Assembly (NCBI RefSeq): GCF_001949145.1
Contig: NW_019091565.1
Span: forward strand, 144,066-206,065
Direction of reading: 5' to 3'
Source of the DNA: Acanthaster planci
Taxonomy: Eukaryota > Echinodermata > Asteroidea > Valvatida > Acanthasteridae
Length of the DNA stretch: 62,000 nucleotides
The notes beneath the pieces were generated by a model, which saw nothing but the letters and a program-made list of their open reading frames with translations, made no database searches and was not told the origin of the DNA. Position numbers and translations under genes: made by a program. Below, piece by piece: positions 47,344 through 60,165 of the stretch (position 1 is its first letter; every line of letters begins with the position of its first letter).

Positions 47344-50300
47344 TCAACAAACAGGTGGCCCGATTTGGCAACAAGTTGGATTCTGTTTAGGTGTTTCTGA
47401 ATTTCTAATATGATGATCACAAATCCTAAATAAACGTCCTCGGTTTTGCCAAGAGAGATTTGCCCTCGAACAGTTAAAGAAAACATTAGGATGATGTATA
47501 CAAGTGGACCAAACACCTATGAAGAGCCTGAACAGTCTTTGGAAAAAACACAAAGGTGTTTCAGGAGAAAAGAAAGACAAAATTCTAATCAACAGACCTG
47601 TGACGTGGCAGACCTCAGCATCAACACCCAGAGACAGAAAGAAATCAATCCACAGAATCTGCTTGTGGGACAAACGGTCTCCTGGCCCCTTCACTTCCAC
47701 CAGCTAGCAAGCAAGACAAAAATTAAAACTTGTTCCAAATGAAAAAAACAAACAGGAGAGGTACGAAGTGGCATTTTTTTCAAATTTGTGTAAACTTAGG
47801 GTCACTTCTGGGTAGAACCTTCCAGGTTTAACTTTTCCCCACTGGATTCTTCTCTTCTGTCCATAGTCCTTAAAAAAACCTGTAAACTTTTAATAAATAT
47901 GCTTCACTTTTCTGAAGGTTAGTTCACACTCAGCCTAAATGCAATGGTCACAAAACTTTTCTAACAAAATTCACCTGAGCAGAAATGAGTTCTCAACATT
48001 TAACTCAACCTTGTATTTGTATCGACGTCCTGCTTTTATGCATGCACTTATAGTACTGTTGTCATCACGCATGCATCTAGTTTTCAAAAGCAAGTTAATT
48101 GCATTTGAGATATCTCATGCGCTCGTATAAGTGCAGCAGTGCATCAAACTGATTTGGAATAAGTACGACAAATTTGCAGCTAAAAACACCCCAATTATCT
48201 CTTTGACAATATTTCCATCTTTGGAGGACAAGCGCTTTATTCTCATCCACCTTCACCCTTGAGTAAATCAAATTCAAGAACTATGCTGATTAACAAATCA
48301 TTCCGAAATGTCAAATTAATACATGTCCAGTGGAACACCGTTATAACAAGGTCCCTGGAACTTTACAAATTACCTAATTATAAAAGTTACCTTGTGTTAT
48401 CAGTTTACAGAAAAGAAAAATGAAGACTTGAGACCAAAAGTTGTCCTTGTTGTAAATATGACCTTGTATTATCAATGCTCTTATCTGTCTTTGTACATCC
48501 AAGTGATGTCTCTGCCCAACTGAGAACATCTGCCCCTTTAAGAGTGTTACCAACCAGAACATGTTCCCAGTAAGGACTGGCAGTGTACCCAATTGGGCCT
48601 TCCAAGTAATGCTTCTCAAAGCTGTCAACCATACTCCGTAATTCATCACATCCCTGCGAGGCTCACCTTGAATTTGCCCGACACCGGACACCAGACTGTC
48701 AGGTCTGGCATACCACCTCTGCAATGCCGATGGTCCCTCAGGATTCTCTCTGCGATAGCTGATAGGAATTCACCTCCAAGACAGGCTAAGAGACCCTGTC
48801 AGACACGTGGAAATGACAATCAACATAGGTCACTGCAAAAAGACAATTTAGCATTTCAAAAGAATATGCAAGTCAAGATTTGGCATTCTTCCTGAGAAGA
48901 TGTAACTGACTCACCATGTGTGTAAAATCAAGGCAGAGATTACCGCAACCAAAGGAGGGTTCTTGTTCTGAAGTACAAGACTTCAAAGACTTCGAATCTG
49001 ACTTTCACGGCTCATTCTGTCTTGCACCTAGACTTCACGTACCTTGGCATGGTGGACATCACGGAAGAGATCCCAGCTCACTCCGGTACACTGCTCCCCA
49101 TGGTACTCCATCCAGCTGGTTTCCAGCTTGTCCTGCAGCTCCTCGGTGTCTGCTTGCCTGAGCTCACATAGTCGCTGTTCTAGAGCTTCTTTCCGATTCA
49201 GGAAGAAACAGTCCGACCGTATGTCAAGTGGACCAGACTGTCAGGAAAGGCAGCATTTGAAATTTCTTTGAGAAAAAATTCTGCTGTAATCGAAAGTCAG
49301 ATCACTTCAGTATATGCAGTGTACAGTAGTCTTACTCCTTTTCATTTCATTTCTTACTTGTGGCCTTTCTCAAGCTTGATAATTAAGCTTTTAGCTTCAT
49401 TAACATTTTGGTAGTTAGAAAAAGTACTCTGCAATGTGACAATAACAGGTATGATTTGAAATCTATTTAGCACCGATGTTTCCATGAATATCATTGGGGA
49501 TTAAAACAGGCCTCGATATCAAAGGTTGTCCAATTGCCCTGGACAAGTCATTTCTTCTTTCAGGCAAGTTAAAATCAAGGACAAATTGCCCGATGGACAG
49601 GTACTTTTTTCTGAATTGTTTTTTTCGTGGCCAAGAATAGCAGTCCGCAAATTTACCTTTGAATTTTTTTTCCTCTTCTCAAAAGCTTATAAAAAGTGGT
49701 AAAAAGTATAAAGCTACGTGGTGTAGAATTTCTTTGCGCAGTTACGTACATGTACATACACAATGTACATTTAGCAGGGCACCTTTCCACACAAGGGAAA
49801 ATGCGTACACAGATAAACTGTTAAATACCCTTGTGTCTGGGTACCAAACCTCATTGATTATTGCATGCGTGGCACAGTGGAGCTTTGATGGCCGAAGACT
49901 GTTTTTACACGTGGCTGTGACTTCATCTTGAGTGAATTTTGCCTGGTACTTGTGTGTGTACTTTTTGCATACATGTATATGACACCAGGTAAAATCGTCG
50001 AGTGGTTAAGAAATAGCCATTGCCCAAACTTTTAATGAATGATGCATCAGAGTCCTGCGCCGTCTCTGCATACATGCAATAGTTGGGGGGTGATGTATAT
50101 TCATGTCGTATTGTGGCATAGCAATTTCATCAGCGGTGATTGGTTGAAGGAAGGAACTTACTGTCCCGGGAAGCAATGAGCAACTAAACCAGCATTTCAG
50201 CGAGTAAAATCTTACCTCAGGCAAGTAAATTCTCAGTGCTACTTGCCCGATGGACAAGTAGTTAAAAAAAAATTTAATGTTCAGGCCTGGATTAGAAAAA

Positions 50301-53300
50301 AGGCCGAGTTTTACAGGTGATCACATTATATGTTTCCCAGCAGGACACCACCGTAAAAATCCCTTGCATTCTTACCTGATAGGGATAGCAAAAGGTATCA
50401 GGAATTCCCTCCAGGAAGATCAGATCCCAGAAGAGAAGGGATACTAGCGTGGTAAAAGTGCTTCCCTCCCCGTGGACACCTACAAAATGAAAAGGAAAAC
50501 TTACACATCACATCAGAGAACGATCTTTACATCCTAAAGCAAATTCAAATTATCTGAAACAAAGTTTTTCGACTAAAAAGCAAGCCAAGTCTTCATCGAT
50601 GTTACTAGAAATATGCTACACAAACATATGGATTTTTACGAAGAAATTCCATTGGTCTGTTATCTTGCTTTCAGTGAACTATTTCTGTATCAACCAAATG
50701 ACCTAACCTCACAAATTATGCACACAAACTCTTAGTTGATCGTTTCTAGCATACCTTCCGGGTAACCCAGCCCCTTATAATGCTCCAGAGCTACTTCCTC
50801 CACCCGACATATTGCCATGTCGCCCTCTCGTTTCCTGTCGCCCGTCCACTCTCTCACAAAGGTGTTCTTGATTCCAGGGGCTTGGTATGGCAAGACTCGA
50901 CCTTCAATGGTGACCTGAATATGCCAATTGAAGGAACTCAGTGTGACCTATTTGCTCTCATAAACATTCCCCCGGGGAATATGCTGATTTGACTACCAAG
51001 CCAACTTAAATTGACCTGACCTATTTCACCGATGTGAATATGAAAATCTCCAATACATGTCACTGTTTCTTGACTCCTTAACCCTAACCCTCCTCAATCC
51101 TCCAACAGGTGAAGGATTGAGGAGGGTTAGGGTTAATATCAGAGAATTTATGAAAAAAATTCTTGAAATTCTGCACCATTTGGGAAAGTGTAAAGAGGAG
51201 TGGGGTTGTTCAAAAGGGTTTACTATATTAATTCACAATTCTCACTGTCTGCAAGAAAAACCAACAGGAGACAAAGTCCCTGAACTGAACCAGAGTCCCT
51301 AGACTTAACGCCCCAGGACTGTATCTCAGGGCAGTAGCTTGGAAAGTTTTAGTCAACCCTCAAGTGATCCCTCACCCTTGGCATTTCTCTGACAGGGTCA
51401 AAGGTGAAGTCGTCTCGTCTTTTCCGGAACCGCTTGCCGCTGGCCGACTTGAGAATTTTCTGGGCTCGGAGCTGGAGTGCCAAGCGATGACCCGTTCTGA
51501 CGTAGCCATCTGCTAGACCTTCTTGGACTGCATCAAGAGCCTAATAATGATGATAAGAATAGTAATTTATGAGCGCATTACAACCTAGCTAAAAACGTAG
51601 CAACAGTAGCTATACACTAAGCATTCAAACAAAATAAACCAACTCATACAAAATCTAAGAGATATAAAATACATACATTTGAATGTGAAACAGCTCATAA
51701 GTCTTTATAAATTGAACAAGAAAGCAAAAACCCATCAATTGAACTTCAGAACTTTTATTGCTTGAATTTAATTTCAAGGGACGACTTCTTTTGAACCTGC
51801 TCTGGTTTCTTAAGGTGCTGGTCCAGGTTCAGTGCGAGTCGGTCCCACCAGCGCCCCCTGCTGTCACAGCAGTAGTTACTCTGGGCCAGGAGTAGTCGCA
51901 GCGCGTCCACAGCTTCAGTGTAGCGGCGGAGCTTTTGTAGGATCTCCACGCCGGTGTAGGCAGTACGAGTATAGGTCCAGGACGCGGTGAAGCGGCGAAT
52001 GAAATTGGGCAGCGACAGGTCGTGGCTGGGATGTCAAAGTAGGCAGGCAATGAAACGATACAACCTACATCAGGTCCAGTCTTTTGAAATGCGACAGACC
52101 TTTTCATAGTCTGGTGCCATACAACGATACACTCAAATTCATGGGCTTTGAATCTACGGGGTAACAAATGTACAGTATAAGACAACGTATGTACACAGTT
52201 GTCATTAGCTGGACAGGTTTCCTGTAATGAGACTGAGATTCTTTTCAGTGGACGGATTTCTTTAGGAATTCCTGCCTCATTGTCAGAAATAAATTTGACA
52301 AATCAAAACAGCAATCTTGACAAAGTTACAGATTAATTACATCACACCATGAGGAAAACTGATACAAGTCTTTCAAAATGTAATTCAACCGCTGGGCTGG
52401 ATTGAAAACCTGCGACAATATAAATCTGAGTCCCCTTGACGAGACAGAATCAAACTCACCTCAGGATCTTTGAATCCTTTTGAATTTCTTCAAAGATGCT
52501 CATTGCCTTCTGCTGCAGTTGGTAAGCCAAGTCGAAGTCATTGGTACTCATGGCTAAGGCTATGTCAGTCTCATAATGGAGGGCAGTCTCATACCTACAT
52601 GTATGGATAGTTGATAATACAAGTACATTGATGAATCAGGGATCAAGTTGTTAGTCCAAATTTTCAACATCTATTGGAAATGTTTCTCAGTTGTTGGCAG
52701 TGTCTTGCATGAACAATGTCTAAAAGAAAATAAAATTTAATGCAGGACCACAATCAAGAAATAATTGAGGATTTTGGAAGACTGAGGCCGTATCCAATTT
52801 TTTAAGCAGAGAAAGTTGGAGGATTGTAAAGAACTCAGGTAAAATGTCTACAGAATTAGGGCTAAGAAAAGTGATTATTTAAACAGTGGTGATCTACATG
52901 TAAGCATCGACATAAATAATTTATTTTAAGAAATGTGAGTATACCACTATTAGAACAATGGTGATATGAGTGATCAAATGAGTAATTAAGCAAACCCGCT
53001 CATTTAGATACTACTGACCTGAGTAGGTCATCTTTTGTGGAAAAAATCTTCACTGTTCTCATTACTTTGTAGGTTGGGTAGATCACACGTCCCATGTTGG
53101 ATAATAGCAATGTTTGCCTGCAAAAGTTGGAAGTAAAAGTTTGTATTACAGCTAGTTAACATGACAACACTTAAAAATGAAGGAAAGCTTTCAGATCTTT
53201 TAGAATCCCATGGTGGATTTTGAAGGGTCTTGTAGGGTAAGGGCTAAAAAACATGAAGTTTAAAGTGCTACATGTGTAAAATCAATCATTTGAGATGAAA

Positions 53301-56300
53301 AATCCCAGTTTTGGAAAACAAAAACTACAACATTTGACAAACACATATCCACTATGGTACACACTGGGTGCACTGTCATAGTGAGTAGATAGAGACATCC
53401 ATTATTTGAAAAAGAGTATTGTCTTTCTACCATTTTGGCATCAGTGCTTTTTTGTGATTAAGAAAAACTTCCACAGCATTATTTGGGAGATTTTTTTTCT
53501 GAGTAAATCAGCTCATTAAAGTTGACTGGCTAATTTGATTATTCACTCATTCGAGATGTGCGAAAGAAATTTATGTCTGAAAGTTTTTCCAGGTTAGACA
53601 TAACACTTAGACTCCAAAACAATTCAATCATGGTAATTTCACAGCGCTTACGTATCTGCACAAGGTGTGTTTTCTAATGGTGCCTTTATTCCTTATCATG
53701 GGATGGACCTCTAAGCGGCAAAAGAAAGGCAGGTGGTAGTAAGTTTTCCAAGCGGGTTCTTGCACGCCTTCTGAGTGTACGCAGAGACCATACATTAAGG
53801 AATAACTTTGTTACGCGTACTCACGTACCATTGATCCCATTATAAACACACGCCTGTATGCCTATGCAGTCAGTACTAAAAAGAAACATGCCCTCTTTTG
53901 TTTAATGCGCTCGGAGCGAATTAAAGTGAGACTTACAACTGAGACATTCCCCCGCTGGCTTTGTCTTCCTCATCCATGTCTGTAGTAAGCGAGAAGAGGA
54001 GGAGAAGACGGGAAAAGATGGTTCGGGGCTCGTTGCTAAGACGGAGACAGGCACCAATCATCTTCTTAGCTCTAGAAATAAGGACAGAGCGAAAGTTAAG
54101 ATACTTCAAATGAGATCATTTTTTTTTTTCCTAAGCAACTTTTAGGGGAGTGTGGCCTGGTCTGGTTTCTGATCTACATGTGTGCTCAAAAAGTCAAGTA
54201 GTCAGATCCATAAACATTGTGTCCTTGGGCAATCCACTTTACCACAACTTCCCTATGGTTTCTCAACCCAGGATTATAAATGAGTTGCTGGCATTGGCTA
54301 AGGGCTTTTTCAAAAATGTGTGTTGCAATCTGTGATCAATTACATGTATGGTTTATGTTGCATTTTTAAACACAGTTCAGCCAACTGGCTACCAAGTTTG
54401 ACCACATTAACGATAATTCCATCCATACATGTAGGTAACAAAATACTCGCAGCTGCTTCATGCCTGAAAACAAAAGTTAAATGCACGTACATGTACACAT
54501 GTACACATATTTATTTCCGGGCTAATGGGACAACGCAGGCTGAAATATAGACGTTACAGGTATATGTATGGAGACCAAAAGCGTTTTGTCCCCACAACTC
54601 AGTTCTGACTTTCCTAACAAAAGTAATGGTCCCTTCAGAGAGGGAAAGGCCTACCCGTGTATTTGTGCACAAGCCTATTCGGCCTTATTGGCTTGGGACA
54701 GATATATCTTTCAAAGTGAATAACAGGTGCTCTTAACCAATTTAGAATATCTAAACGTTATTAAGTATATTGGCAAGAGGATGACCAAATATATATATGC
54801 TTTACTTTTTGATGAGGACTTGCTCCATGCTACCGGCGAACAGCGAGCGCTGCTGTCGACCATGTTTCAGTAAGGCGCCCACCAGATCTGCCTTGGTCTG
54901 GCCAACAGAGGGTGCCAGACGCAGAGTCTTGGCAAAGGTTTTCAGGTCAGGTGCAGAGCACAGGTTCAACACCACATCAAAGTCAGTCAGATCTTGCTCT
55001 ACGAGGAAATAATGAAATCACATCAAGCTTGAGCTGAATCTGAAACACTGGCTCAGAACTGCAAAAAGGTTTTATATGTTATTGCCTGAAACCAGGCGCA
55101 CATCCATGTGATTACCGTCTGTAGTAAAGTCTCACAGGTTTATCATTACTTCAGAGCAGTGTGGCAGTTGAGGCCAACACAAGACATGACACAAGACACG
55201 TCAAAAGACAGGACACAAGACCAGGCACAAGACCAGACACATGACGATTCACAAGATCAGAATTAAACCAGTACATTATAATGTGATCAACAATGAAAGA
55301 ATGTTTCTGTTGCAATTCATTTGAATAGCTTGTGACTCATACTCAGACAGGGGTCTTGTATTGGTCTTGTGGGATCCTGTGTTGGTCTTATGGGGTCTTC
55401 TCACGGTCTTGTGATGGTCTCGTGATAGTCTTGTTGCATCTCTTCACAGTCTCGGGGGGTCTTGTTACGGTCTTGTGGGGTCTTGTCATGGTCTTGTGAC
55501 TGTCTTGTGGGATGTTGCGACGGTCTTGTGATGGTCTCGTGGGGCCTTGTTACAGTCTTGTGGGGTCATGATGGTCCTGTGGGGTCTCTTGGTGGTCTTA
55601 TGGGATCTTGTTATGGTCTTAAGAGGGTGTCGCCAAAACCACCACTTAACAGCCTAACTAACAGGACTGCACAACAAAAACTACCACAGAGAAATTGATG
55701 AAATCCGGTCATGTGATATCACTACCTGTTTGCACTAATCCTGCCTCCTGAAGCTCAGCCACCACAGGTGTCAGGTCCACAGCTATACGTTTGTAATCCA
55801 GCTTGCCAACCTGCAACCAGGCATGCTTTCGTTGGAACAGTCGAACATACAGCTGCTGTGATGGTGCTGGTGAAAAAGCAGAACTTAACAAGATTACATG
55901 TATTTCTGGTATGAATTAGCTAAAGAGAGAGCCAATCTGGCAGAAAAAAGTTTGATGCACTCAACTCAGGAAAAGCGGTGTCTGAGCGAAAAGCACATGT
56001 ATATTTAAACATGTGCAGGCATATTTACTATTGACAAACTTACAAAGTACATTGTAAGTTACTGAACAAGTTTAACCACAAAAGATTCGGAAGAGGGGGT
56101 GCAGAATCCACACCCCTCAACATTTTCGCTAGTATCATCGCAGATCACTGTTTTCATGTGCCAAGCCTTCAGGAGTTAACGTATCAGGTGCATGTAACAT
56201 CTTGCAGTCATTTGGACACCAAGTTTGTGAAAATCAGACATATCTTCCTCACGCAAGGCTTACTGTTCCAGACAGGTCAGCCAAAACTCCATACATGGAC

Positions 56301-58712
56301 ATGTACGTTTTCCATCGCGTACTCAATGCATGCAGCTTTACATATTTGAGGTCATGAACTTTAAATGACCATTACACCAAAGCCCTCTGTTATATTGAAC
56401 TGGAACTTCACATATCTTCTGATCAGTGTCTTTAGGTACTTGCATACTAAGTATGAAAATGATCAAATGACAGCTGAATGCAATTTTCTTGGGGCGAGGA
56501 GGGGCAGAATTCAGCCCGTCCACCCTCCCCCAGCTGTGAGACGGTTCAAAATTTACCCAACTCTTTGACAGTTAATGACATTCTGTGTTCCAGCCGCCAG
56601 TCACCAGTGTTATCAAACTGTACAATGAATTTACAAACTTTGCCTGTAGTCCTAAAACATGCAAGTCCTCAACATAAAAAGGGGCATAAATTTACAATGG
56701 AGCACAAAAAACTTATCAGGGGTTACTTAAAATTTCCTGGCTGGGACCCTGAAAATCTGTATGGTACATGTACATGTACATTCTCCTGTTGCCTTTAAGT
56801 GAACGTATATGTACATGTACATGTAGTTGGCTTTGATTGACTTCATGCACATTAACCAAACTATGCATGGTTTGTTGAATGATCAAGTTCTTGGCCATAT
56901 TCAGATTTTGGTACCTGACAGATTCCGAAATGTATCGATGACGTCAATGTCCTGGTCACTGAAGAGACTACGATCATCCTCGCTGGCCAGAACAGTGTTG
57001 AGGATCAGCTTGAAGTTGACCAAGAAGTAAGGATCCCTGTACTTCCAAGGGCTGTTGGCGGGGCTGCTTGCCTCTGCTGCTCTTTTCAACGGTGAACTGG
57101 ATCCAGAGGTTTTCTTTGGCGTGACGATAGTCAATGACAACCCTTGGGAAGAATTACTCCTCTCCGAAGAACTGCTGGATGTCGACGCACTTGTCTCGCT
57201 CAAAGGTAGCGAGCTTGTGGATTGCCTAGAGCTGCTGGTAAGAGGTTCAGAAAAATCCTGAAGGTCTTGGTGTGACGGGGTGGAGGATAGATCAGATTCC
57301 TCATTGAGACCAACAGGCATGAAGTGTCCCTCTTGGACTGTCTCACTGTTGACAAATTGGCTGCTTGTGCCTAGAGGATCATCTGTCAGGCCTGCCGGGC
57401 AAGGTTTTCTGCTGAAAGATGATTGGGACCCGATTCCTGAGGAGCTGTCTGTGCTGGAGGAGAAAGCGGTGGGTGTCAAGGAATCTGGAGTGGTGTCCTC
57501 CCTGTCGGAGATTGGGTCTCCCTCATCAGAGGCTATGCTGGTGTAGGTCAAACCTGGGGTCAAGTTGTCATACTTTAGATAGCCGGATTTGGAGACGGAC
57601 AACTTGGCATATTCAGGAGATGTGTCATATTGAATATCGCTGGGCATTTCTTGACTAGAATAGCTGACTGAGGAGTTGGCATACATGACGAAGACATCCT
57701 CCTGGGCTTCCGGAATCCCCTGGCTCTGTGAAGAGAGAATGACTGTCGAACACTCACTAGCGTTACTCAGCTTTCTCTCCAGGCAACTGTAATCTCCTTC
57801 GGGGATGTCCTCAGCTTCTTTCGAAGGTGTAGCTCTTTGACCAAGGCTCCTTGAAGAATGAGGTGATGAAAGCCTTTTTTTCAAACGAGGAGGTTTTATG
57901 ACCTCTGAAGAACTATGACCTGAGTTTTCATCTGAACTGAAGTATTCACTGGTGACAAGTTTCTCCTGTGGGGGGGAGGAGTCAGTTCTGGTGAAGTTTG
58001 CAGAAGGCACACTCTCACTTGTAAGAGTTTTGGCAGGTTGGGCAACATCTGAGCTGGATCTGTAGAGCGGATGCGATTCCATTTTCCTCTTTAACCTCAG
58101 TCTTACTCGCCTATCCTTCACATCTGACTTCACCTCTGCAATCTTCCTCAGAGGACTGGAAACAGTCACTTCAGCAGCTTTCCGTTCCTTGTTCACTTTT
58201 ACGCTTCCAGTGCTGTTTGATGGCTTTTGGATGAAATCATCATCATCGTTGGCACTTGGATCTGCATGTAAGCATCCATTATCCAGATGTTTATTGATGG
58301 CAATCAAAGGAACCTGGTCCAGGCAGACAGGGCAAGGCACAAATTTCTGAGGCTGTGCTTGAGAGAAGAACTTCTCGATGGTATTTTTACTCCTGGACTC
58401 CTCAGCAGGCACCGCATCTTTTCTCTTAGCATCAGCTCCCAAGGACAGTTCTTGGAAAAGCTTCGTTCTTTTCTTTCGGCTGAAATGTGGGGAGTACTTG
58501 GAACTCCCTACTGGGCTGACCTTACTGGGGCTGGAAGTGCGTGGAGACTTCTTGAAGCACGTTGAACGACTTGAGGATGGTGGCGTCTGGACTTTAGAGG
58601 AACCACGCTGACTTCTGACTTCTTCCAAAATGGATAGATTCGAAGCTTCAATGCGGGGCGATTTTTTAGTCGGAGTTTTGAAACCCTTTCTCTTCAAGCG
58701 TGAAGCCATCAT
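47344..58712 (-). CDS. FAN1: FAN1, Fanconi-associated nuclease 1
   Basis: Thirteen coding exons, in transcript order: 58712-56915, 55866-55726, 54998-54806, 54071-53937, 53117-53019, 52594-52460, 52025-51797, 51540-51376, 50914-50755, 50479-50376, 49237-49043, 48795-48667 and 47703-47344, in continuous frame (about 1280 codons; human 1017). FAN1 is a structure-specific 5' flap endonuclease/exonuclease acting in the nucleus in interstrand cross-link repair. Exon 1 holds a UBZ4 finger (C127, C130, H142, C147) and a long Ser-rich disordered region. Then come [27 protein letters not shown], the SAP-like [10 protein letters not shown], the TPR region with [14 protein letters not shown], and HGEGSTF. 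The VRR-NUC residues lie in GGMPDL and LVEVKG. The excess length is mostly exon 1 plus an unconserved tail after VCHVTG. That tail may be read-through past a missed splice site, so the 3' end is uncertain. Confidence 0.95.
47688..48795 (-). other. FAN1: FAN1 VRR-NUC catalytic core (two exons)
   Basis: The PD-(D/E)xK signature is split by the last intron. The Asp of GGMPDL is encoded at 48703-48705, and the Glu and Lys of LVEVKG at 47695-47697 and 47689-47691. All three catalytic residues known from human FAN1 (D960, E975, K977) are therefore kept. RLSHKQ follows, as in human. Confidence 0.9.
49505..50290. mobile_element. possible element with GCCCGATGGACAAGT repeats in a FAN1 intron
   Basis: Related segments (TTGCCCGATGGACAGGTACT at about 49588, CTTGCCCGATGGACAAGTAG at about 50243) and AGGCCT-containing ends (CAGGCCTCGAT, CAGGCCTGGAT) bracket about 0.8 kb in the intron between the 50376-50479 and 49043-49237 exons. 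Confidence 0.35.
51078..51136. repeat. perfect 24-base hairpin with telomere-like words
   Basis: The arm 51078-51101 (TTAACCCTAACCCTCCTCAA plus TCCT) is exactly inverted at 51113-51136, with an 11-base loop. It lies in the FAN1 intron between exons 50755-50914 and 51376-51540. In the FAN1 transcript it would also form a strong stem. Confidence 0.9.
55178..55630. repeat. strand-switching ACAAGAC / GTCTTGT array in FAN1 intron 2
   Basis: From 55178 to 55258 the unit is ACACAAGAC-like. From about 55345 to 55625 it is the complementary GGTCTTGTGGG/TGGTCTTGTGAT with about twenty degenerate copies of 10-20 bases. The two blocks can pair with each other. The intron lies between coding exons 55726-55866 and 54806-54998. 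Confidence 0.8.
56760..56826. repeat. ACATGTAC self-complementary tracts
   Basis: Two runs of the palindromic unit ACATGTAC lie about 50 bases apart in FAN1 intron 1. Similar words recur at 54485-54510, 58830-58842 and 60620-60640. Confidence 0.6.
58272..58334 (-). other. FAN1: FAN1 UBZ4 ubiquitin-binding zinc finger
   Basis: The segment reads [21 protein letters not shown], residues 127-147, a C-x2-C-x11-H-x4-C pattern. In human FAN1 this finger binds monoubiquitinated FANCD2. Just before it, NTIEKFFSQ occupies the place of the human NSIISCFNN and looks like a PCNA-interacting (PIP-type) peptide. Confidence 0.9.
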
Positions 58713-59412
58713 GACATCAGACAGAGTCCTTTAATGAAATCTGAAGGATATAAAATTCATAAATTGTAATTCATTAAGTAGATTCATTGTGACAGATCCA
58801 CATTTTTGTTCACCATGTTCACTATACAAGTACATGTACATATGTGCAAAGTCAAAAAGCTTATTTTCTGTTTGTTTACAAAATTGCCATGTCTCGGGCA
58901 TAGTCAGTTAGCCTACTGCATTTCTCAGACAGTCATATCCAAATAATGTAATGCTCATTCATAGGTCAATAACAGTTAGGCCTACAGGTACATGTACGAG
59001 TAATTTGAAATAAACATTGCTCAATGATTGCCAAGGCGTACATGACATACATGTGAACAGCGAGCAACAAAGAACAATTTTACTCTGACCTGGCAGGCCC
59101 TACAATGTAGTCTACAGGTATCCCTAGCCCAGATTGGAGGACACCTACATTGCATTGTGACTAACGCCCAGGGTATAAAAGTCCTCCTACTATGAAAAAT
59201 TTTTTCAACAGGTTTTTTCTCATGGTTTTTACTTGTCTCGGCGGTAGACTTCTCCGCTTGGAAACTACAGTGGAAAAATGAATGCCTCACACTAGACTTT
59301 TCGGCCATCGAAATAAAACCAATCCCGTGTTTTAGATGTGGAGGCTGTGGTTCATATGGAGGGTTGGTTTATAAAGGCATTCCGGATGGGTTGGGGTTTG
59401 AAACAGTATTCG
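58713..59412. other. FAN1 5' flank
   Basis: This region should hold the FAN1 leader and promoter. A minus-strand frame starting MAEKSSVRHSFF at 59308 is open to 59021, but it resembles no part of known FAN1 proteins. It could be leader sequence. No clear core promoter was identified. Confidence 0.35.
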
Positions 59413-60165
59413 NNNNNNNNNNNNNNNNNNNNNNNNNNNNNNNNNNNNNNNNNNNNNNNNNNNNNNNNNNNNNNNNNNNNNNNNNNNNNNNNNNNNNNNN
59501 NNNNNNNNNNNNNNNNNNNNNNNNNNNNNNNNNNNNNNNNNNNNNNNNNNNNNNNNNNNNNNNNNNNNNNNNNNNNNNNNNNNNNNNNNNNNNNNNNNNN
59601 NNNNNNNNNNNNNNNNNNNNNNNNNNNNNNNNNNNNNNNNNNNNNNNNNNNNNNNNNNNNNNNNNNNNNNNNNNNNNNNNNNNNNNNNNNNNNNNNNNNN
59701 NNNNNNNNNNNNNNNNNNNNNNNNNNNNNNNNNNNNNNNNNNNNNNNNNNNNNNNNNNNNNNNNNNNNNNNNNNNNNNNNNNNNNNNNNNNNNNNNNNNN
59801 NNNNNNNNNNNNNNNNNNNNNNNNNNNNNNNNNNNNNNNNNNNNNNNNNNNNNNNNNNNNNNNNNNNNNNNNNNNNNNNNNNNNNNNNNNNNNNNNNNNN
59901 NNNNNNNNNNNNNNNNNNNNNNNNNNNNNNNNNNNNNNNNNNNNNNNNNNNNNNNNNNNNNNNNNNNNNNNNNNNNNNNNNNNNNNNNNNNNNNNNNNNN
60001 NNNNNNNNNNNNNNNNNNNNNNNNNNNNNNNNNNNNNNNNNNNNNNNNNNNNNNNNNNNNNNNNNNNNNNNNNNNNNNNNNNNNNNNNNNNNNNNNNNNN
60101 NNNNNNNNNNNNNNNNNNNNNNNNNNNNNNNNNNNNNNNNNNNNNNNNNNNNNNNNNNNNNNNNN
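59413..60165. other. assembly gap (753 N)
   Basis: There is an unbroken run of N. Long open frames that cross it on both strands are artefacts. Confidence 1.

Noticed and set aside
47446-47742. 98-codon plus-strand ORF opposite the last FAN1 exon
   Set aside because: It is antisense to LVEVKG...VCHV, which is clearly the coding frame.
57055-57546. Plus-strand ORFs opposite FAN1 exon 1
   Set aside because: They lie antisense to the Ser-rich FAN1 region. Serine codon runs keep the complementary frame open.
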